Source: Ipomoea triloba
Taxonomy: Eukaryota > Streptophyta > Magnoliopsida > Solanales > Convolvulaceae
Reading direction: 5' to 3'
Assembly (NCBI RefSeq): GCF_003576645.1
Contig: NC_044922.1
Coordinates: 2,163,054 to 2,227,053 of the forward strand
DNA: 64,000 nt
Shown piece after piece: positions 1 through 13,000 of the stretch. How positions within the stretch are numbered: the first letter of the stretch is position 1; the number at the start of each line of letters is the position of its first letter. A program made the translations under genes and the position numbers. Under the pieces are notes generated by a model that made no database searches, was not told where the DNA came from, and saw nothing but the letters and a program-made list of their open reading frames with translations.

Positions 1-901
1 AACGGTAAAATGCAGTAGGAAATGAAAAATAATTCTTCTTAGTAGTTCTTACTGCTTGGAAACGGATAAGGAAGGGGAATTACACCTAACAGCTAATCAT
101 GGACTTCTAAATTTCTACAGCTAATCAGTATATATTTCCCTAAAAATCTACAGTAAAATTTTGACACACGCATCATTTTCCACATAAGCTTTTAACCTTT
201 CCAAGTCAAGTTTATTACACCTAATAGCTAATCATGGACTTCTAAATTTCTGCTGATCATCATGCCCACCATGACATTGTTTGTTGCCGGTAAAAACTAT
301 CACCATTTAGCATTTCTCAAAGACAGCATCCCCCCTCTCTTTTCCTCTTTCCTCTAATCCTTGTCAACTTTAATAACAACTACACCAGATATATGCCTTC
401 CCATTGCCCAGGACACACATTTCTGATAGGCTCTGACTGTGTCCAAGCAGATCAACCAATCAGATAGTAATTCCCAGAGAATAATGGGGTGAATACGGTG
501 GTGATTGGGATGAAGGAGAAGGTCAAGATGGGGGGGGGGGGGGGGATGAAGATGCTGAAGGTTAGGATAGAGGAAAAGTGGAGAGAGACAGTGAAATGAT
601 TAATTTATTTATTAAAAAAAAAACTGAAGTGGATGGATGAGTTATAAAGAAATCCATGTGTAAAATTTTTACTGGAGAACTGTAGGGCATATATATATAT
701 ATATATATAAGCAACTGGACTTAAGATTCTCCTTATAACTATTCAAGAAACAGAAGAATCAGAAATAAAAACTTGGCAGGTTTTATTTCAATGGAAAAAG
801 TTCATGCTTAAGTTTTGAATGGTTCCAAAGAGAAGTGAAATTCTAGAGAACCAAAGTATTATAAGGAGTAAACCAGAAAATACAACAATATAACAACTTA
901 C
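1..901. other. 3' flank of the first gene, no clear gene
   Basis: AT-rich DNA without a supportable coding region. It holds a run of about 16 G at 530-545 and a TA microsatellite near 690-709. A terminal exon of the minus-strand membrane-protein gene could lie here, because that gene's exon 3 ends in a good donor, but I could not identify one. Confidence 0.5.
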
Positions 902-3019
902 ATCCATACTTTGGACAGATCTACTCATGGATGGCTTCACTTGAGTGATTTCTTCGGCAGTAGTTGATCCAACCACCATCTCATGATTTTGAATAGTCTA
1001 TGATGAGAAAGAAATAACAATGATATGAAAATATAGGCCACAAATGCCATGACAACAAAATGTAATAACTAATATAGAATATGAAATACCAAAAGATTAA
1101 TTCATGGCACACAGGGAAGTTGCACAATAAAACCTTATTAAGCATTATTGTTTCATACTTCATCACTCCATTGCCAAGTAGCTTCAGAAATGTTCATTTG
1201 TACAATAGCAGAATATTTTTATGTGGCTTGCAATTGCAAATTTGCAATAAAACTTTACAAGCAACTAAGTGTGTCATGCTCAAAACAAATCAATGAACTC
1301 TTGTTGCAAAGGGAATGTTGGGATTGCTGTAGCATCTAAGTGCAAGCCACCTCATCACTGTATCATGGGTGGATCATCAATTCAATGCCTATGAACTGCC
1401 TCCATAGAATTAAAATTCTTTCACAAACTATCAGAGTTCTTTCTAGTCCATATACCATGATATCATCCTCTAGCATCTTAACAGTATGTGAAATTCATAT
1501 CATCTGATACTCCACCCTTACTTCCCCTAAAACATAAAGTTTTTCATGATTCATGTCAACTCACCATGTCAGAGTCGGTGATGGTACATGAATCTACCAC
1601 TTTCCATATTCCAGAAAACATAAGAGAACATACTACTACAAATGCAAACAGAAGAATGTAAGAAATACCCAAACTACTTGTTAGAAATTGAACTCAAAAT
1701 TAACAAAAATAAATTTTATTTAAAATTTAAAAAAAGAAAAAAGAAAAAGAAAAACTGTGTCATGAACGATATCAAAGAGATAAGCTAAGAAGCACAAAGG
1801 GGGTGAGAGTTGTGTACCTCAGATAAATATGCCTCATCTTTACCATCCCCAAACAAAGATGAATAATATTGAGGGTCATATATGGAGCCTCCCAAAACAT
1901 CATCAGCTCCAGAGGGTTGTCTAATTATAGAAGGTGTTGCAGGGTTGAGAAAACTATGTCGCAAATCAGCATATGCTTCTTGAGGAATGGAATTGTCTAA
2001 GTAAGAAATACCAAGTCTGTACATCTGAATCCATAATAATGAAGATGATAACCTCACACAAAAACCAATAATTTGCATGGTCAAAGTAAGTTTCACTGAG
2101 AACATAACAAAGCCTCCATAAGTCTCAGATGAAACATTCCTGCAAGCACCAAAATAAAAAAAGAAGGTAAATTTAGTACAGATTCTTATTCTTATTCTAT
2201 GTGACTTTTGGCCCAAGATGATTTTTAAGAACATGAGTTCCCTAAAGAATGAACGTTGGCTAACATATATGTGAAATAGTTACAATTATATGGAAAATTT
2301 ATAATGTAAAGAGAAGTATCCAGAAAACCTATATCCCAATTTTGGAAGAATTTAACATTGTATGCACATAAAGGTACGCTAAGTTCCCCAATATGTCCAT
2401 CTGCTAGGAAAGGCCTAAGCATCATTGACTTGAAGACATACAGAAAGTTCCAAGGAAGCCTATCTTTATGCCATAGATGACTGATTTCCTTGAATTAATG
2501 CAGAAGGAAATATTTTTATTTACATAATTACATTAATTGGAATATTTCCAAAAAAAAAAAAAAAAGAAGCCTTCATCACTATTAACTTTAGCTAGTAACT
2601 GGAATAATAAACCTTTATTTACATTCAATATGAAACAAAAAGAAAAATCCTATAATAACAGCTGGGAAATTTAAGCAGTACTAAATAGGCATGACTTATG
2701 CCCCTCTCCTTTCCAGTTTAATTTATTTCTACCTCTGTATTACATATTAGTGGATAACAAGAATCAAGTAAATAGTAAATACTCCACAACACATAAGCAT
2801 CAGTGCATCACTCAATAAGGAGAAGAGTAAAGGATACCAAATTTCGTGGGCGAAGAGAATGAACCATGAGATATCAAGCAAGATAGCACAGAAGAGAAGC
2901 GCGGCATAGGTTCTGCCGAGGCTCTGACTGCTACTTTCTATGGCAACCAAAGCAAACAACGCAATCACGAGATTGGCGAGCAAGGCCCCGTTGTACAATG
3001 CCCCGAGAGATCCAATCAT
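788..3019 (-). CDS. Small multi-pass membrane protein, conserved in plants
   Basis: Exons read on the minus strand: 2838-3019, 1818-2139 and 902-997. The first two join in frame (codon TG|G, giving Trp-Asn-Val). The ATG at 3019 opens MIGSLGALYNGALLANLVIA, and about four hydrophobic segments follow within residues 1-110 (including the LLDISWFILF stretch and a segment near SVKLTLTMQIIGF). A polar tail follows, with LGGSIYDPQYYSSLF and a Ser-rich end (SMSRSVQSMD). I know this type as a conserved plant protein without an assigned function. The helix layout loosely recalls AGTRAP-type proteins, but that is weak inference. The C-terminus is unresolved: exon 3 has a GTAAGT donor at 901, but reading through it reaches a stop at 788 after a hydrophobic stretch, giving about 237 residues. 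The gene is divergent from the RHIP1-like gene. Confidence 0.7.
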
Positions 3020-5139
3020 AGCGCAACCAATCTTGAATTATCAATTTAATTAATTCATACTAAACAAATCAAAATTCACAAATGCAGCTGAAATTCCATA
3101 ATTACGAGCAAAAGAGCAGAGAATACGCACTTGGACATAGAGGAGAATAACAGCGAAGCCTTGAATCCTGACATAGTCACGAAGCCAAGTCCGTATATAA
3201 GTTCTCAATGCAGCACAGCGCATCATATACGCACTCCCCCGCAGTATCCAGTGTATCGATTCGGCAAAAAAGGGCAAAATAATTTTATACAGAAGAAAAA
3301 AAATGAACAAACGATCCTATAGAGCCTACATTGACATCAGAAACGAAGATACAAATTTGTTTCTTTTCTCAATTTCGCCTCTCGATCACGGGCGTTTTTA
3401 CCGATTCTATTGATCTTGCTTCCAGAATAGCATAGCATCACTGGAGAAGAATATGCAGCACCGGAGAGAAGAATATGCCGACAATCTCAGCCGTCGGAAT
3501 ATGAAGCCGGCCCGGCAGCCACCTTTCTCTCTCTCTCCTTCTCTCTATATGAATTTCAGTTTTTCTTTTTTTGAATCTGCTAGAGGTTTTTCGATTTCCC
3601 TTTATGGATTGATTCACCAATTTTTGAGTGGCACCGTATATGCTCTTATTTTGTTTTGTTCCCTTCTTATTTTTGCAAATCGAATTCATTTTTTAAAAAC
3701 ATTTCACTATGCTAAGAGTAAAATTTTAAAGTGTTTTTTTTTTAATTTAATACAGATACAATGTAATATTTGTTAATATATACGTTATTAACTTACTGAA
3801 ACACAAAACATGTGACATTTCATTTTAGAGAGTTACAATAACATTGCTCGACCAGAATGTTTTTGACAAAATTTTAAAGTGTTTATACAAATGTTCCATA
3901 CAATACCAACTAAACACATAGGGTCATTTTCGTAATTTCACTTCACATCGATATAAATGAGTTTTATTAATTAGGATATCTCACATTTTTGCAAATTAAT
4001 TGTCCCTTTATGGTTATACAAAATATATTATAATGTGTGCATTTATTTATTTTACATCTTCTTCTGCTTTCTCCCAAGGTTGAATCGCCAACTCCAATGA
4101 CCTTTCACACCTCGTATTGATAGAACATTTGGGATGATGTAAATCACGGTGACTCAATGGCTCAACAGATATGATCAAAAGTCGGTGCGCATGCTGTCGA
4201 GGTTTGAACCGTGGTTTCTTCTCCTAAATACTGCCTACTAAATCAGTGAGTTAGGCTCGTTCGAGCTTATTTATTTATATATTACACCTAATACAACAAT
4301 ACGTGCATTTTGATTTGATGACTTATTTGGCTTTATTGAGGCAGTGTTGGCAAACTCGCCTCCCTATCAATCGCTTTAGGTTTACTCGCATAGTCAATTA
4401 AAGTAAAAAAAGTAAATGTAAGACATTACGAAATATTGGTTTGAAGACCTTATGATCAAATAGTGTATTGATTTTGGGACAGAGTCGTCTAAAATCATCT
4501 CAAGCATGATTAGTGTGACTATTAAGCTATTGGTATTATTGTATTATAGAAAAAAACATTAAAAGTGAATTAATTTTAAATAAGTGACTTTAATCTTTCA
4601 ATTATAATGCTTTTTTTTTTCTTTTAAATTAACATAACATTTTTTTGAAAGCTTAAATTAACATAACATAGTATAGTAATTTGGTGTTTTTGAACTAATT
4701 AAATTTATCTTAAAATATTGAAACATATAATTTACAAATTTGGGTATTTGCGGTATTGGATTAAATGTTTAAACTAGTACATGATGGTATAGCTAGCTTG
4801 AATGTGAATATTAAAATAAGCTTAGGGCGCGAAGTAAGTTTCATGGAGGGTGTGTTGAGCTATAGAAACCCAATGAGTTAATAACATCGGCCTTAAGAGG
4901 GTAAATATGAAGAGTTGTCTAAATCAAAAGGTTATTTTAAAATTGAATTGTACTATTATATGAGTTTATAAGACCTCATTAACATTCTTTTTAGTTAGAT
5001 ACTTAATATTAAATAATTAAATATAAAGAGTATTATTAAAATATGGTGATGGTGATAAAAGGTGAAATTAACTAGAAAGTGGCAAAGTATCTTTATTAAA
5101 AAAAATTGTAAGCATTAATTAATTATATTAATAATTATC
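3020..5139. other. Intergenic region between divergent genes
   Basis: Contains the likely 5' untranslated region of the minus-strand membrane-protein gene (about 3020-3450) and then AT-rich DNA. The only structured piece I see is a SINE-like repeat near 4140-4260. Open frames here are short and carry no recognisable protein features. Confidence 0.6.
4140..4260 (+). repeat. tRNA-derived SINE-like repeat
   Basis: The stretch contains GACTCAATGGCTCAACAG, resembling an A box, and GAGGTTTGAACC, resembling a polymerase III B box, about 45 bp apart. The block after the B box (CTTCTCCTAAATACTGCCTA) recurs in opposite orientation at 61124 and 61487 in this window, so this is a dispersed family. Assignment to SINEs is inference from the box-like motifs. 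Confidence 0.45.
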
Positions 5140-5147
5140 TATAAATA
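5140..5147 (+). promoter_or_regulatory. Candidate TATA box of the RHIP1-like gene
   Basis: TATAAATA lies about 97 bp upstream of the ATG at 5244, a reasonable distance for a plant core promoter. The surroundings are very AT-rich, so a chance match is possible. Confidence 0.35.
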
Positions 5148-5243
5148 TAAAAAATTACAGTATTACCCAAAAAAAGAAGAAAGCAGCAAACATTCGTAAT
5201 GATTTGCGCCTCCGCCTAGTAGAACCTACAGAGATTGAAGGAG

Positions 5244-8200
5244 ATGGCAAGCGACGTTCCTTCGGCTGAGATCGACGAGACCTCATCGCCGGTGCCGGCG
5301 CCGCCGGCGACACCAAAGCAACGAGATAAGCCATGGCACGCTTATATCTCAGAGGATCTGCCTCGCACCGTCCAAGAGTCCACCGATTCCGCCATTCGCT
5401 CCGCGCGTTTACTCCAGAACACCTCCTCCGGTCACCTTCGCTCTCTTCAGGTCCCTCTTGATGATCATCTCTCTAGCATTTCTCATTATTTGTTGAATTT
5501 TAGCTTTATTATGTGAAATCTATTTAATATAGGTGGAGCATCTGTCTAGGGATAGTTGATTTTCGACATAGATATGGCGCATTATACTCTGTGAGTGTAA
5601 TAGTTATTCAAATTGTTGATTGGATAAATAAATGATGCGATTGATATCATGGCACTTTCTCAACTGAAGTTCTATTTTGTTTGTTAGAAAATCCGTGCTA
5701 CAAAGATAGTCGTAGCATTTTATAAGAAGGTGAATTAGGTTTCAAAACTAGTCATCTTTGTAAGAAAACGAAAGGTGACTGTAAAATGTTAGCTAATGAA
5801 GCATCAACTGACTGGCATCAAGTTGTTGTAGGGACTTTCTCTCTGCTCCCAACCTCCTGCTACATAAACTCGCCATTTTTAACAATCATAATGTGAAGCA
5901 TATTCACAGTTGAGAAGATTAATTGATTATCACGTCTCATTGTTATTCTTTTCTTCGGAGCTATATCTACTTTAGCTTTCCTTTCAAACTCTTCATTTGT
6001 ACTTGAGTACTTTATACTTTTGGATAACAGGATAAGATATTTATGTATAAAAATGAGATAATTACATTAATACATTTTAGATGGCAACAAAGTTTTCAAA
6101 AAGTAGAAAAAGACAGGAAAGGAAGGATAAAAATTTATATCAACTAGGATGCTCTGGACTGTTGCAGATTTTAGAGTGGCACATTCAGAAAGATCTTTTA
6201 CCCTCCTCCTTGAAGTACTTGTTGACCTTTTGTGCTCTTCCATTTTTTTAAAAGAATTTATAAAGTATTCTGTACTACGAATTTTTTTTTTTTAATCTGT
6301 AGCATAATGAGAATGAGAAATTCCATTCTTAGTAAAATGATAATGTGGAAATTTTACTTGTAAAAAAAAGGAAGCTGAGTAGGTGGTTTTGCATCCACAA
6401 GAGTTTTGTAGCTATAGCTCTAGCAGTCTCTTTGTAACGGAGGAATGAGAAACATATGGTTTGAATTTTAAGATTACATTATAGTTTACGTTAAACTTAT
6501 TTTCTGGCATTTTATCAACTTATTTCTTTCAGGATTTTCTTCCTCAATTGAGTTCACAGTATAAAGCTTATGAAGATGCTTTCGTCCAGAAAGTTAAAGG
6601 TGATTTCTTACTACAAAACAAATACTCCGTATTAATTATGAGTAACCACTGGCATAAGGCATTGCATTTAACTTCTCATGAATGCAATTTACCTTTTTTT
6701 TAATCTCTCTTTTTGATGATTTAGTTGCAGTTCTTGGCCAATAAAATGTGATCGTATTGTGCACATTCTTGAAAAAAGTTAAAATTCATTGGTGCATTAC
6801 ATTAACTCTATTAGCATACACAGAGGCATTAGACATGATTGGTTTTGTGACTAATTGATGGGATGCCGTGCATTGAGTCTCATAAATAAAGTTTTGAATC
6901 CATGTTCTTGTTATCGCTGGTTTCGTGCAGTGAGCGAATGATACAATTATTTTTAAATTTCAACAAATTATCTATTTTTATTATTTGTGTTGATTAATGA
7001 GTTGGTGTTCTACATTTTTCAGTTTCTTTTTCCTCAGTGTTGGGATATAATACTCTGACTATGCTCATAATTTTTATCTATCTTGATAGATGAAGTTGAA
7101 ATTGCGAGAGAACATCCTGTTGTAGTTGGTGGAATTGCTGTTGCTACTGGCCTCATATTCATGAGAGGTATGTTTGTTTGCATTTAGTTTTTAGATTTGC
7201 CCCATGTTTTTTCTATATTATTGATACGCATTGAATGTTGGTTCACCAACATGATGAGGATGCCATATGATAAATGCATTTAATGTCTATGAAACTAATT
7301 TTTGTTTATCAATTTCTTCTGCATTTGTTTTGCAATGATTTGTCCAGGTTCTTTATTGTTTGATAATAATTAATAATCCATTGTAGTAATGGTCTACACG
7401 ATTTCGTCATTTATACGAAAAATACACTAATTTCAATGGTCTAGTAACTCGTCTGTAGGACCTAGAAGATTTCTGTTTCGCAATACTTTAGGCCGCTTTC
7501 AAAGTGAGGAGGTATGTCCTCTCTTCTGCCATTCAATAAGCTCTCTAATTCTTTCTCCACTAAACCATTCTCTTAAACATGTTGCCAAAATGCCGATTTG
7601 ACTTTTGAATGCCAGTTTTCTGTAATTTTTGTTTACTTGACTTCATGCAAACAATTGTCTGTTTTTCTTTCATGCAGGCACAATTTAATAAAGCGGAGAA
7701 GAATGTGAAAGAGTTGAAGCTTTCTGTTGATTTAATGAAGAAGGAGAGCAGAAAACTGTTTGAAAGGGCAGCTATAGCTCATAATGATATGAAACGTGGC
7801 CATTCTGAACTCATGTATGTGCATTTTTAAGCATCTTAGTTTATGTGTAGCCAGCTTTTCCTCATCGTGCATTTGACCATCAGAAGTAATTTGTAGGAAT
7901 GCTGGAACTCGTATTCAAAATCTTGCAAAAGCTGTCAATAAGGCTGAAGCTCAAGCTACTGGTTTGTGAAATTTTCTTTAAGTCACATCCTGCATGAATG
8001 ATTTTCACTTATGTTCTACTTCGTAGTATTGTATGTGTTGTATTGTATTGTGGGGAGGGGTGATGATTCAATTTTTAAAAATGGGTAAACCGTAAAAGTA
8101 AAACATAACCACTAGAGAGGTGAAAAGATTTCTAGGGCCAGGATAAGTATGACTAGGCAATTGCAATATATATATATATATAGAAAAATAGGTTCAAATG

Positions 8201-8776
8201 AGAACTAAGCTTCCCATGAGAACGTGCGGACTAATATCATCCGCCCGGCTAAGATGATAAAGGGCTGAAAATTAAGGAAAAGGTATTGTGTCATTTGGAA
8301 ATGCTTGACAGTGCATTTGGAAAAAAGTTTTGCTTGAAGCATTTCCAAATGCACAACCGTAATTACAGAAATGCTACCACATTTTCTTTCTTAATTTTCA
8401 GCCCATGATCATCTTAAATGGACAGATGAGATTAGTCTGCGTGTTCTCATGGGAAGCCTATTTCTCATGGGAGTGTGTGTGTATATATATATATATACCA
8501 TTATGGATAATACCATTTCTGTTACCTGACTACAATGCTCTATTTGTAGATTTGATGGATTTGCTGCGGGAAATTCCTGGTAGAGAGCCTCTTAAATTAA
8601 GAGCAGAGGTGAGTTCCAGATACGTTTGAAAATCTATTCATACTTGATTTTAATTAATGTTCTGACTGAAAGTGAAAATGAATCAGGTTGCTTCTATGGC
8701 ATCACATCTCCGACAACAAAAGGCTGCAATGGATAAAAGAATTGCTAAGATTTCAGAATTAGGTGTTCCCGTGTGA
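5244..8776 (+). CDS. RHIP1: RGS1-HXK1-interacting protein 1-like (RHIP1)
   Basis: Eight exons: 5244-5450, 6533-6599, 7090-7167, 7459-7511, 7678-7814, 7897-7961, 8550-8608 and 8687-8776. They total 756 bp (251 residues), in frame with GT-AG borders throughout. The start is the ATG at 5244 ([13 protein letters not shown]); an upstream in-frame TTG is not a plausible start. The N-terminus is Pro/Ala-rich and is followed by the conserved [20 protein letters not shown] block. One hydrophobic segment ([16 protein letters not shown], about residues 100-120) is a likely membrane anchor. A charged helical, probably coiled-coil region follows and ends in [13 protein letters not shown]. In Arabidopsis RHIP1 (about 263 residues) bridges the glucose-signalling proteins RGS1 and hexokinase 1; the same role here is inference. 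Intron 6 carries a MITE. Confidence 0.85.
8184..8500. mobile_element. MITE with about 130-bp inverted arms, inside a TA microsatellite
   Basis: The left arm (about 8190-8310) and right arm (about 8335-8485) are imperfect reverse complements. Shared blocks include CTTCCCATGAGAAC and GGGCTGAAAATTAAG, plus an inner CATTTGGAAATGCTT pair. (TA)n tracts lie on both sides, suggesting insertion into a microsatellite. It sits in intron 6 of the RHIP1-like gene. No coding capacity. Confidence 0.7.
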
Positions 8777-9433
8777 CGAGATTACCTTAACAATTAGATA
8801 TCCATCCATTTTGCTACAAAAGGATGTGTGAAATTCAGGTTGCGATCTTGAACAGCTAAAATAGGAAGAAATGTTTTAAAACTTGTTTGATACTGTAATA
8901 GCCCAATAATAACCTTCTAACCTGGAATGCTTTCTGGGTGAGCTGAATCATACCTATATTTCTCTTTTGGTTTAGTAATGAGAAAGCTGTAGCAGAGTGT
9001 GCAGAAGTGATCTCTTTCGATCCACTTCTGCCCTGCTAAAATATATAAACAGGACTAATTATTGGGTCCACGGCTTTTGATCTGAAAAATGTAATAACAT
9101 TGAAATGTTTGTTCATAATAGAGGCATCTGGTTCAGGTTGTCATGTAAGCCTTGGTAATGTTAGGTATTAGAATATTATATGCTTTCATTTGGTTCTTGG
9201 AAATGGAGATATTTTAGAATAATTTTAATTTTTTATTTTATCATATTCTCTAAAGTCTTTTGTTTTTTTTTTTTAAATAATAATTTCTTTCTTTAGATAA
9301 TGTGAAGATCACTATTCGTACTAAATGTAATGTGTTTATTACATCGAGAATATAGTGAGTGTAAATTACAGTTATTTGATTGAGCTGCAGATTAATAGAT
9401 GGAGAGGAATCGAGTAAATGCTAATGTAAATTC
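8777..9433. other. RHIP1 3' region and convergent intergenic spacer
   Basis: Contains the 3' untranslated region of the RHIP1-like gene and AT-rich spacer up to the poly-T tract at 9434. This is the unique-sequence edge of the large duplication. I see no gene. Confidence 0.5.
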
Positions 9434-10019
9434 TTTTTTTTTTTTTTTTTTTGTGAACACTTTTTCCTTTTCTAGCTATGATCAATTGTTGCCAGGCAAA
9501 TCATGGTTCACATTGTAAAGTATTGATATATAGTGCAAATTTATTTTTAATGTATTATATGAATATGAATCTATAATACATTAAAAATGAACTTTTAATA
9601 TACTAAAAATGAATACATATTAGTGAATAGTGATCCACCCACATTGCAATTTAAACCATAATTTGCTGAGGAGATTGCTGTGTTTTTCATCTCCTGAATC
9701 TGGAGTTGAATGAATGCAAAACACACCGGAAAGCAAGGATGCAAGTTAAGAGGACGCAATCCCATTATGCTTATAGTCTATTTCCATTTGCATTTCCATT
9801 CTGTATGAAAACAAAGAAACTAAGTATGGTACTGTCACAATAGCTTATAGCTTCAAGGAAAATGATAGGTGTGTATACAAAATGCAATTGAAGCCTTGAT
9901 GATTTCGATGGGTTGGTACACTAGTGCAATTTCTACAATTAAGCAGAAGAACAGATTGCCAAAAACATTGCAGTAATAACAAAATCACAGCCACCCAACC
10001 CATGTTGATAATTCCTTCA

Positions 10020-13000
10020 CTATTTTCTCATCTGTGTGAAGAGTTGAGATGGGGGTCTTGCAGCAACTGAACTGTTACCAAATGCAGAGAAGCCTGCAGC
10101 TGTGCCTTGTTGGCTGCTAAAACCTCCAAACCCACCACCTATATCATTTGTCATAGCAAAATCAGAAATAAGTTGAGCAGGGAAGTAATCGTGTGGATGG
10201 AAATTAGGCATCATCATAGCAACACACACACATGACACACCCCATCAAATCATGTAAAAAATAGTTTATGGCTACTCCTTATGTTTTATCAAATTAAATA
10301 TTAACTCTCTTCTAGGCCCATATATTCTCTCAGCAATGCTTATACCATGGACCAGGGTTCATGTAGCAAGATGGTCCCCCGATAAAAGTTCATTTTTAAT
10401 ATACTGCATGTTCAGTTTTAGTTTATTACAAGTTCATTTTTACTTGCAATATACTAAAAATGAACTTGTAGATATAAAAAATGAAGCTTTATCAAGGTCC
10501 ACCTTGCAAGGTGGACCCCTTAGGTGCACAATGATATATTTGGCTTCTCTACAAGACTTGGTCAATTTTCTTGTGATGTTGGTCACTCATATTCTCATGG
10601 ATAAAATGTCTTGTAAGAAAGACTGTAACCCAAACTATTAGATGAATACTAAAATACTTCATCCTCTCCCCATTACCGAGATACACCTTTGAGTAGGAAA
10701 TTCAGTTTCAGGGAGGAGAATGCCAATTTTCAGACCCACTGAGATAATCATCCCCAACAAAACAAGACTAACACAGCTGAGAGATTACAACATACCAGCA
10801 GCACCGAAAGCACTTGCAGTTGGGGTTGCAGCAGCAGCAAATCCACCAGCCCCAGCGGCACCAGCGAACCCACCAGCCCCAGTGGTGGCAGCAGCAGCAA
10901 ACCCACCGCCAGCAGAAGCTAAATTAGAAAATCCACCACCCACAGCCGAGACCCCACTAAACCCACCTCCAAAACTGCCACCAGAATTGTTGCTTATAAA
11001 ACTGGTACCAAAACCACTCGCAGATGCAGAACCACTTGCAGCTAGTCCAGCACCGAACTGTCTTGACTGTCCAAAAGCACCAAGGACGGATCCCAAAGCT
11101 TGCTGTCCTGATCCAATTTGGGCTGGTTGACCAAACCCACTTCCAGTAGGAGCTTGACTTACATTACTGGTAGTAAAGCCACCAGAAAAGCTACCAAGGC
11201 TTGGAGGCTGTGGTGGCTGTAGTGATGGGAAACTAAAAGATGCTGGTCTAAATAGCTCACCACTAGGAGCTGTCATTGTGAAGGTAGAGCTTGTTGGAGT
11301 TGGAGTGTTATTAGACAATGAGGTACCAAATATATTAGGCTTTGCAGCAGCTACAGTAGTGGGACCTCCAATTCCAAACCCAGCTAGGTTGCCTAATGTC
11401 TGCTCAGTTGCCTGATTGGTCTCAGGAGCTACCTCTTCCATCTCATCCTCGTCTATGAATGCATCAGTATTCTCATTCTTTTCCCCACTGGCACTTTGAG
11501 AAGTTGATACAGCTGTCGATGGAGAAACTGCTGCATCAAATGACTGTTCCTGTATCACATTCAATCCCACACCCAAGGTAGGACTTGAAAGGCTAGCTGA
11601 GCTCATCTGACTTCCAGATTGTAAGTTTTCTGAATGTCCATTTATTGATGATGATTGGACCAAGAATCCAACTGGTGACTTGGATGTACCAATAGATGAC
11701 TCGGGCTGTGAAGTCAAAGCCTCTGTCTTGGGTGTACCATTTGGAAGGGAAGGTGTTGTTGCAGAATTTGTATCATCTTTTGAATCAATATTGGAAGTAG
11801 GGAGTTGAGACAATGATTTAGGATCAGATTTTTTACTCTCAGGAATAATGGGTGATGAGCCCACTTTCTGAAAATTCGGAAAATGAAAGGCAGAATTTGT
11901 TTGAGAAGCACCTGACGACTGAGATAGTGAGATCATTTGATTGGAATCAGAACTGGCTTTCAAAATGGATGAAAATTTATCTGATGTTAGTTCACTTGAT
12001 GAGGTTGGTGTATTTGCTCCTGGTGAAGAAGTGGAAGATATTGATGGTAAACTGACTTTTGCAGGTGAAGGGGAACCAAACAATGCAGTAGACATTGATG
12101 GTAAATTGAATTTTGAGACTGATGGGGAACTAAATGATGAAGTAGATAGTGACGAAAAATCGGCTTTTGAAGGTAACGAAGAACTCACAGATTGAACAGA
12201 AGTAGATATTGAGGTTCCACCAGCCTGACTTCTATTTAGCAAAATTTCTGAGGCCATTGCATTCCCAGGGAGGTTAAATGCTGGATCAGTAACAGTTGCA
12301 GGAGAGAAGGAAAAGCCAGAACTAGTCTTTAATTCAGTTGGCATAAATCCTCTTGCTATCGGTACATTCTTCTGATCTCTGACCGTTAAATTGGTATCAA
12401 CCAGCTGTCTACCATCAGGGTTCTGACTGTCCAGGGAAACCTTCAGTGGTATTGGAGACTCTGATCGCAAAGTAGAGTTTGTCATCAGATGTGGTTTGGT
12501 TTCAGATTGCTGAATGAATTTTGAGTGACCTAGTGCCAAATTCCCAGTAAGAGTGTTGCTGGTTGAATTTTCATTAGTTAATTTGCCACTTTCCCTAGAA
12601 ATGCTTTGACCAGAAACAGTTGACTTGGTTTGAGCCAGCGGTGAAATTGAAAAATTTCTCCCTGATGAAAGTTGCTCTGTGGGTTTTCCAAGGCCATCAG
12701 CCCATTGGGAAGAAGTGGGACTTCTACTAGATAGTTTTTCTGAGATGTCTGCAAATCCTGGATTATTTCCAGTGAAGTTATTAATCACAGCTATTATAGA
12801 GTTGGAGAAAAATAACAGAGAAGATTCTTTTATGGAGGCAAGGCTAACCAGTGCTTTTGAATTGTTGAAAAGAGGTTGAAGATGCCAGTGGTGAAATTGA
12901 AAAATTTCTAGCTGATGAAGGTTGCTCCGCAGGTTTTCCAAGGGCATCAGCCCATTGGGAAGAAGCGGGACTTCTACTAGATAGTTTTTCTGAGATATCC

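Noticed and set aside
4145..4210. Possible tRNA gene (A- and B-box-like motifs)
   Set aside because: No cloverleaf with paired acceptor stem could be drawn, and related copies exist at 61 kb, so a SINE-like repeat fits better.
10720..11130. Plus-strand Pro/Ala-rich 136-codon frame (and its twin at 16568-16978)
   Set aside because: It is the antisense shadow of the Gly/Ala-rich FG region of NUP214; the composition follows directly from the opposite strand.
10785..12947. 720-codon frame read as a complete protein starting [10 protein letters not shown]
   Set aside because: Its first part lies in an intron and duplicated splice border. The real exon starts at the acceptor at 12748 (18596 in copy 2), and the ATG is not used as a start.
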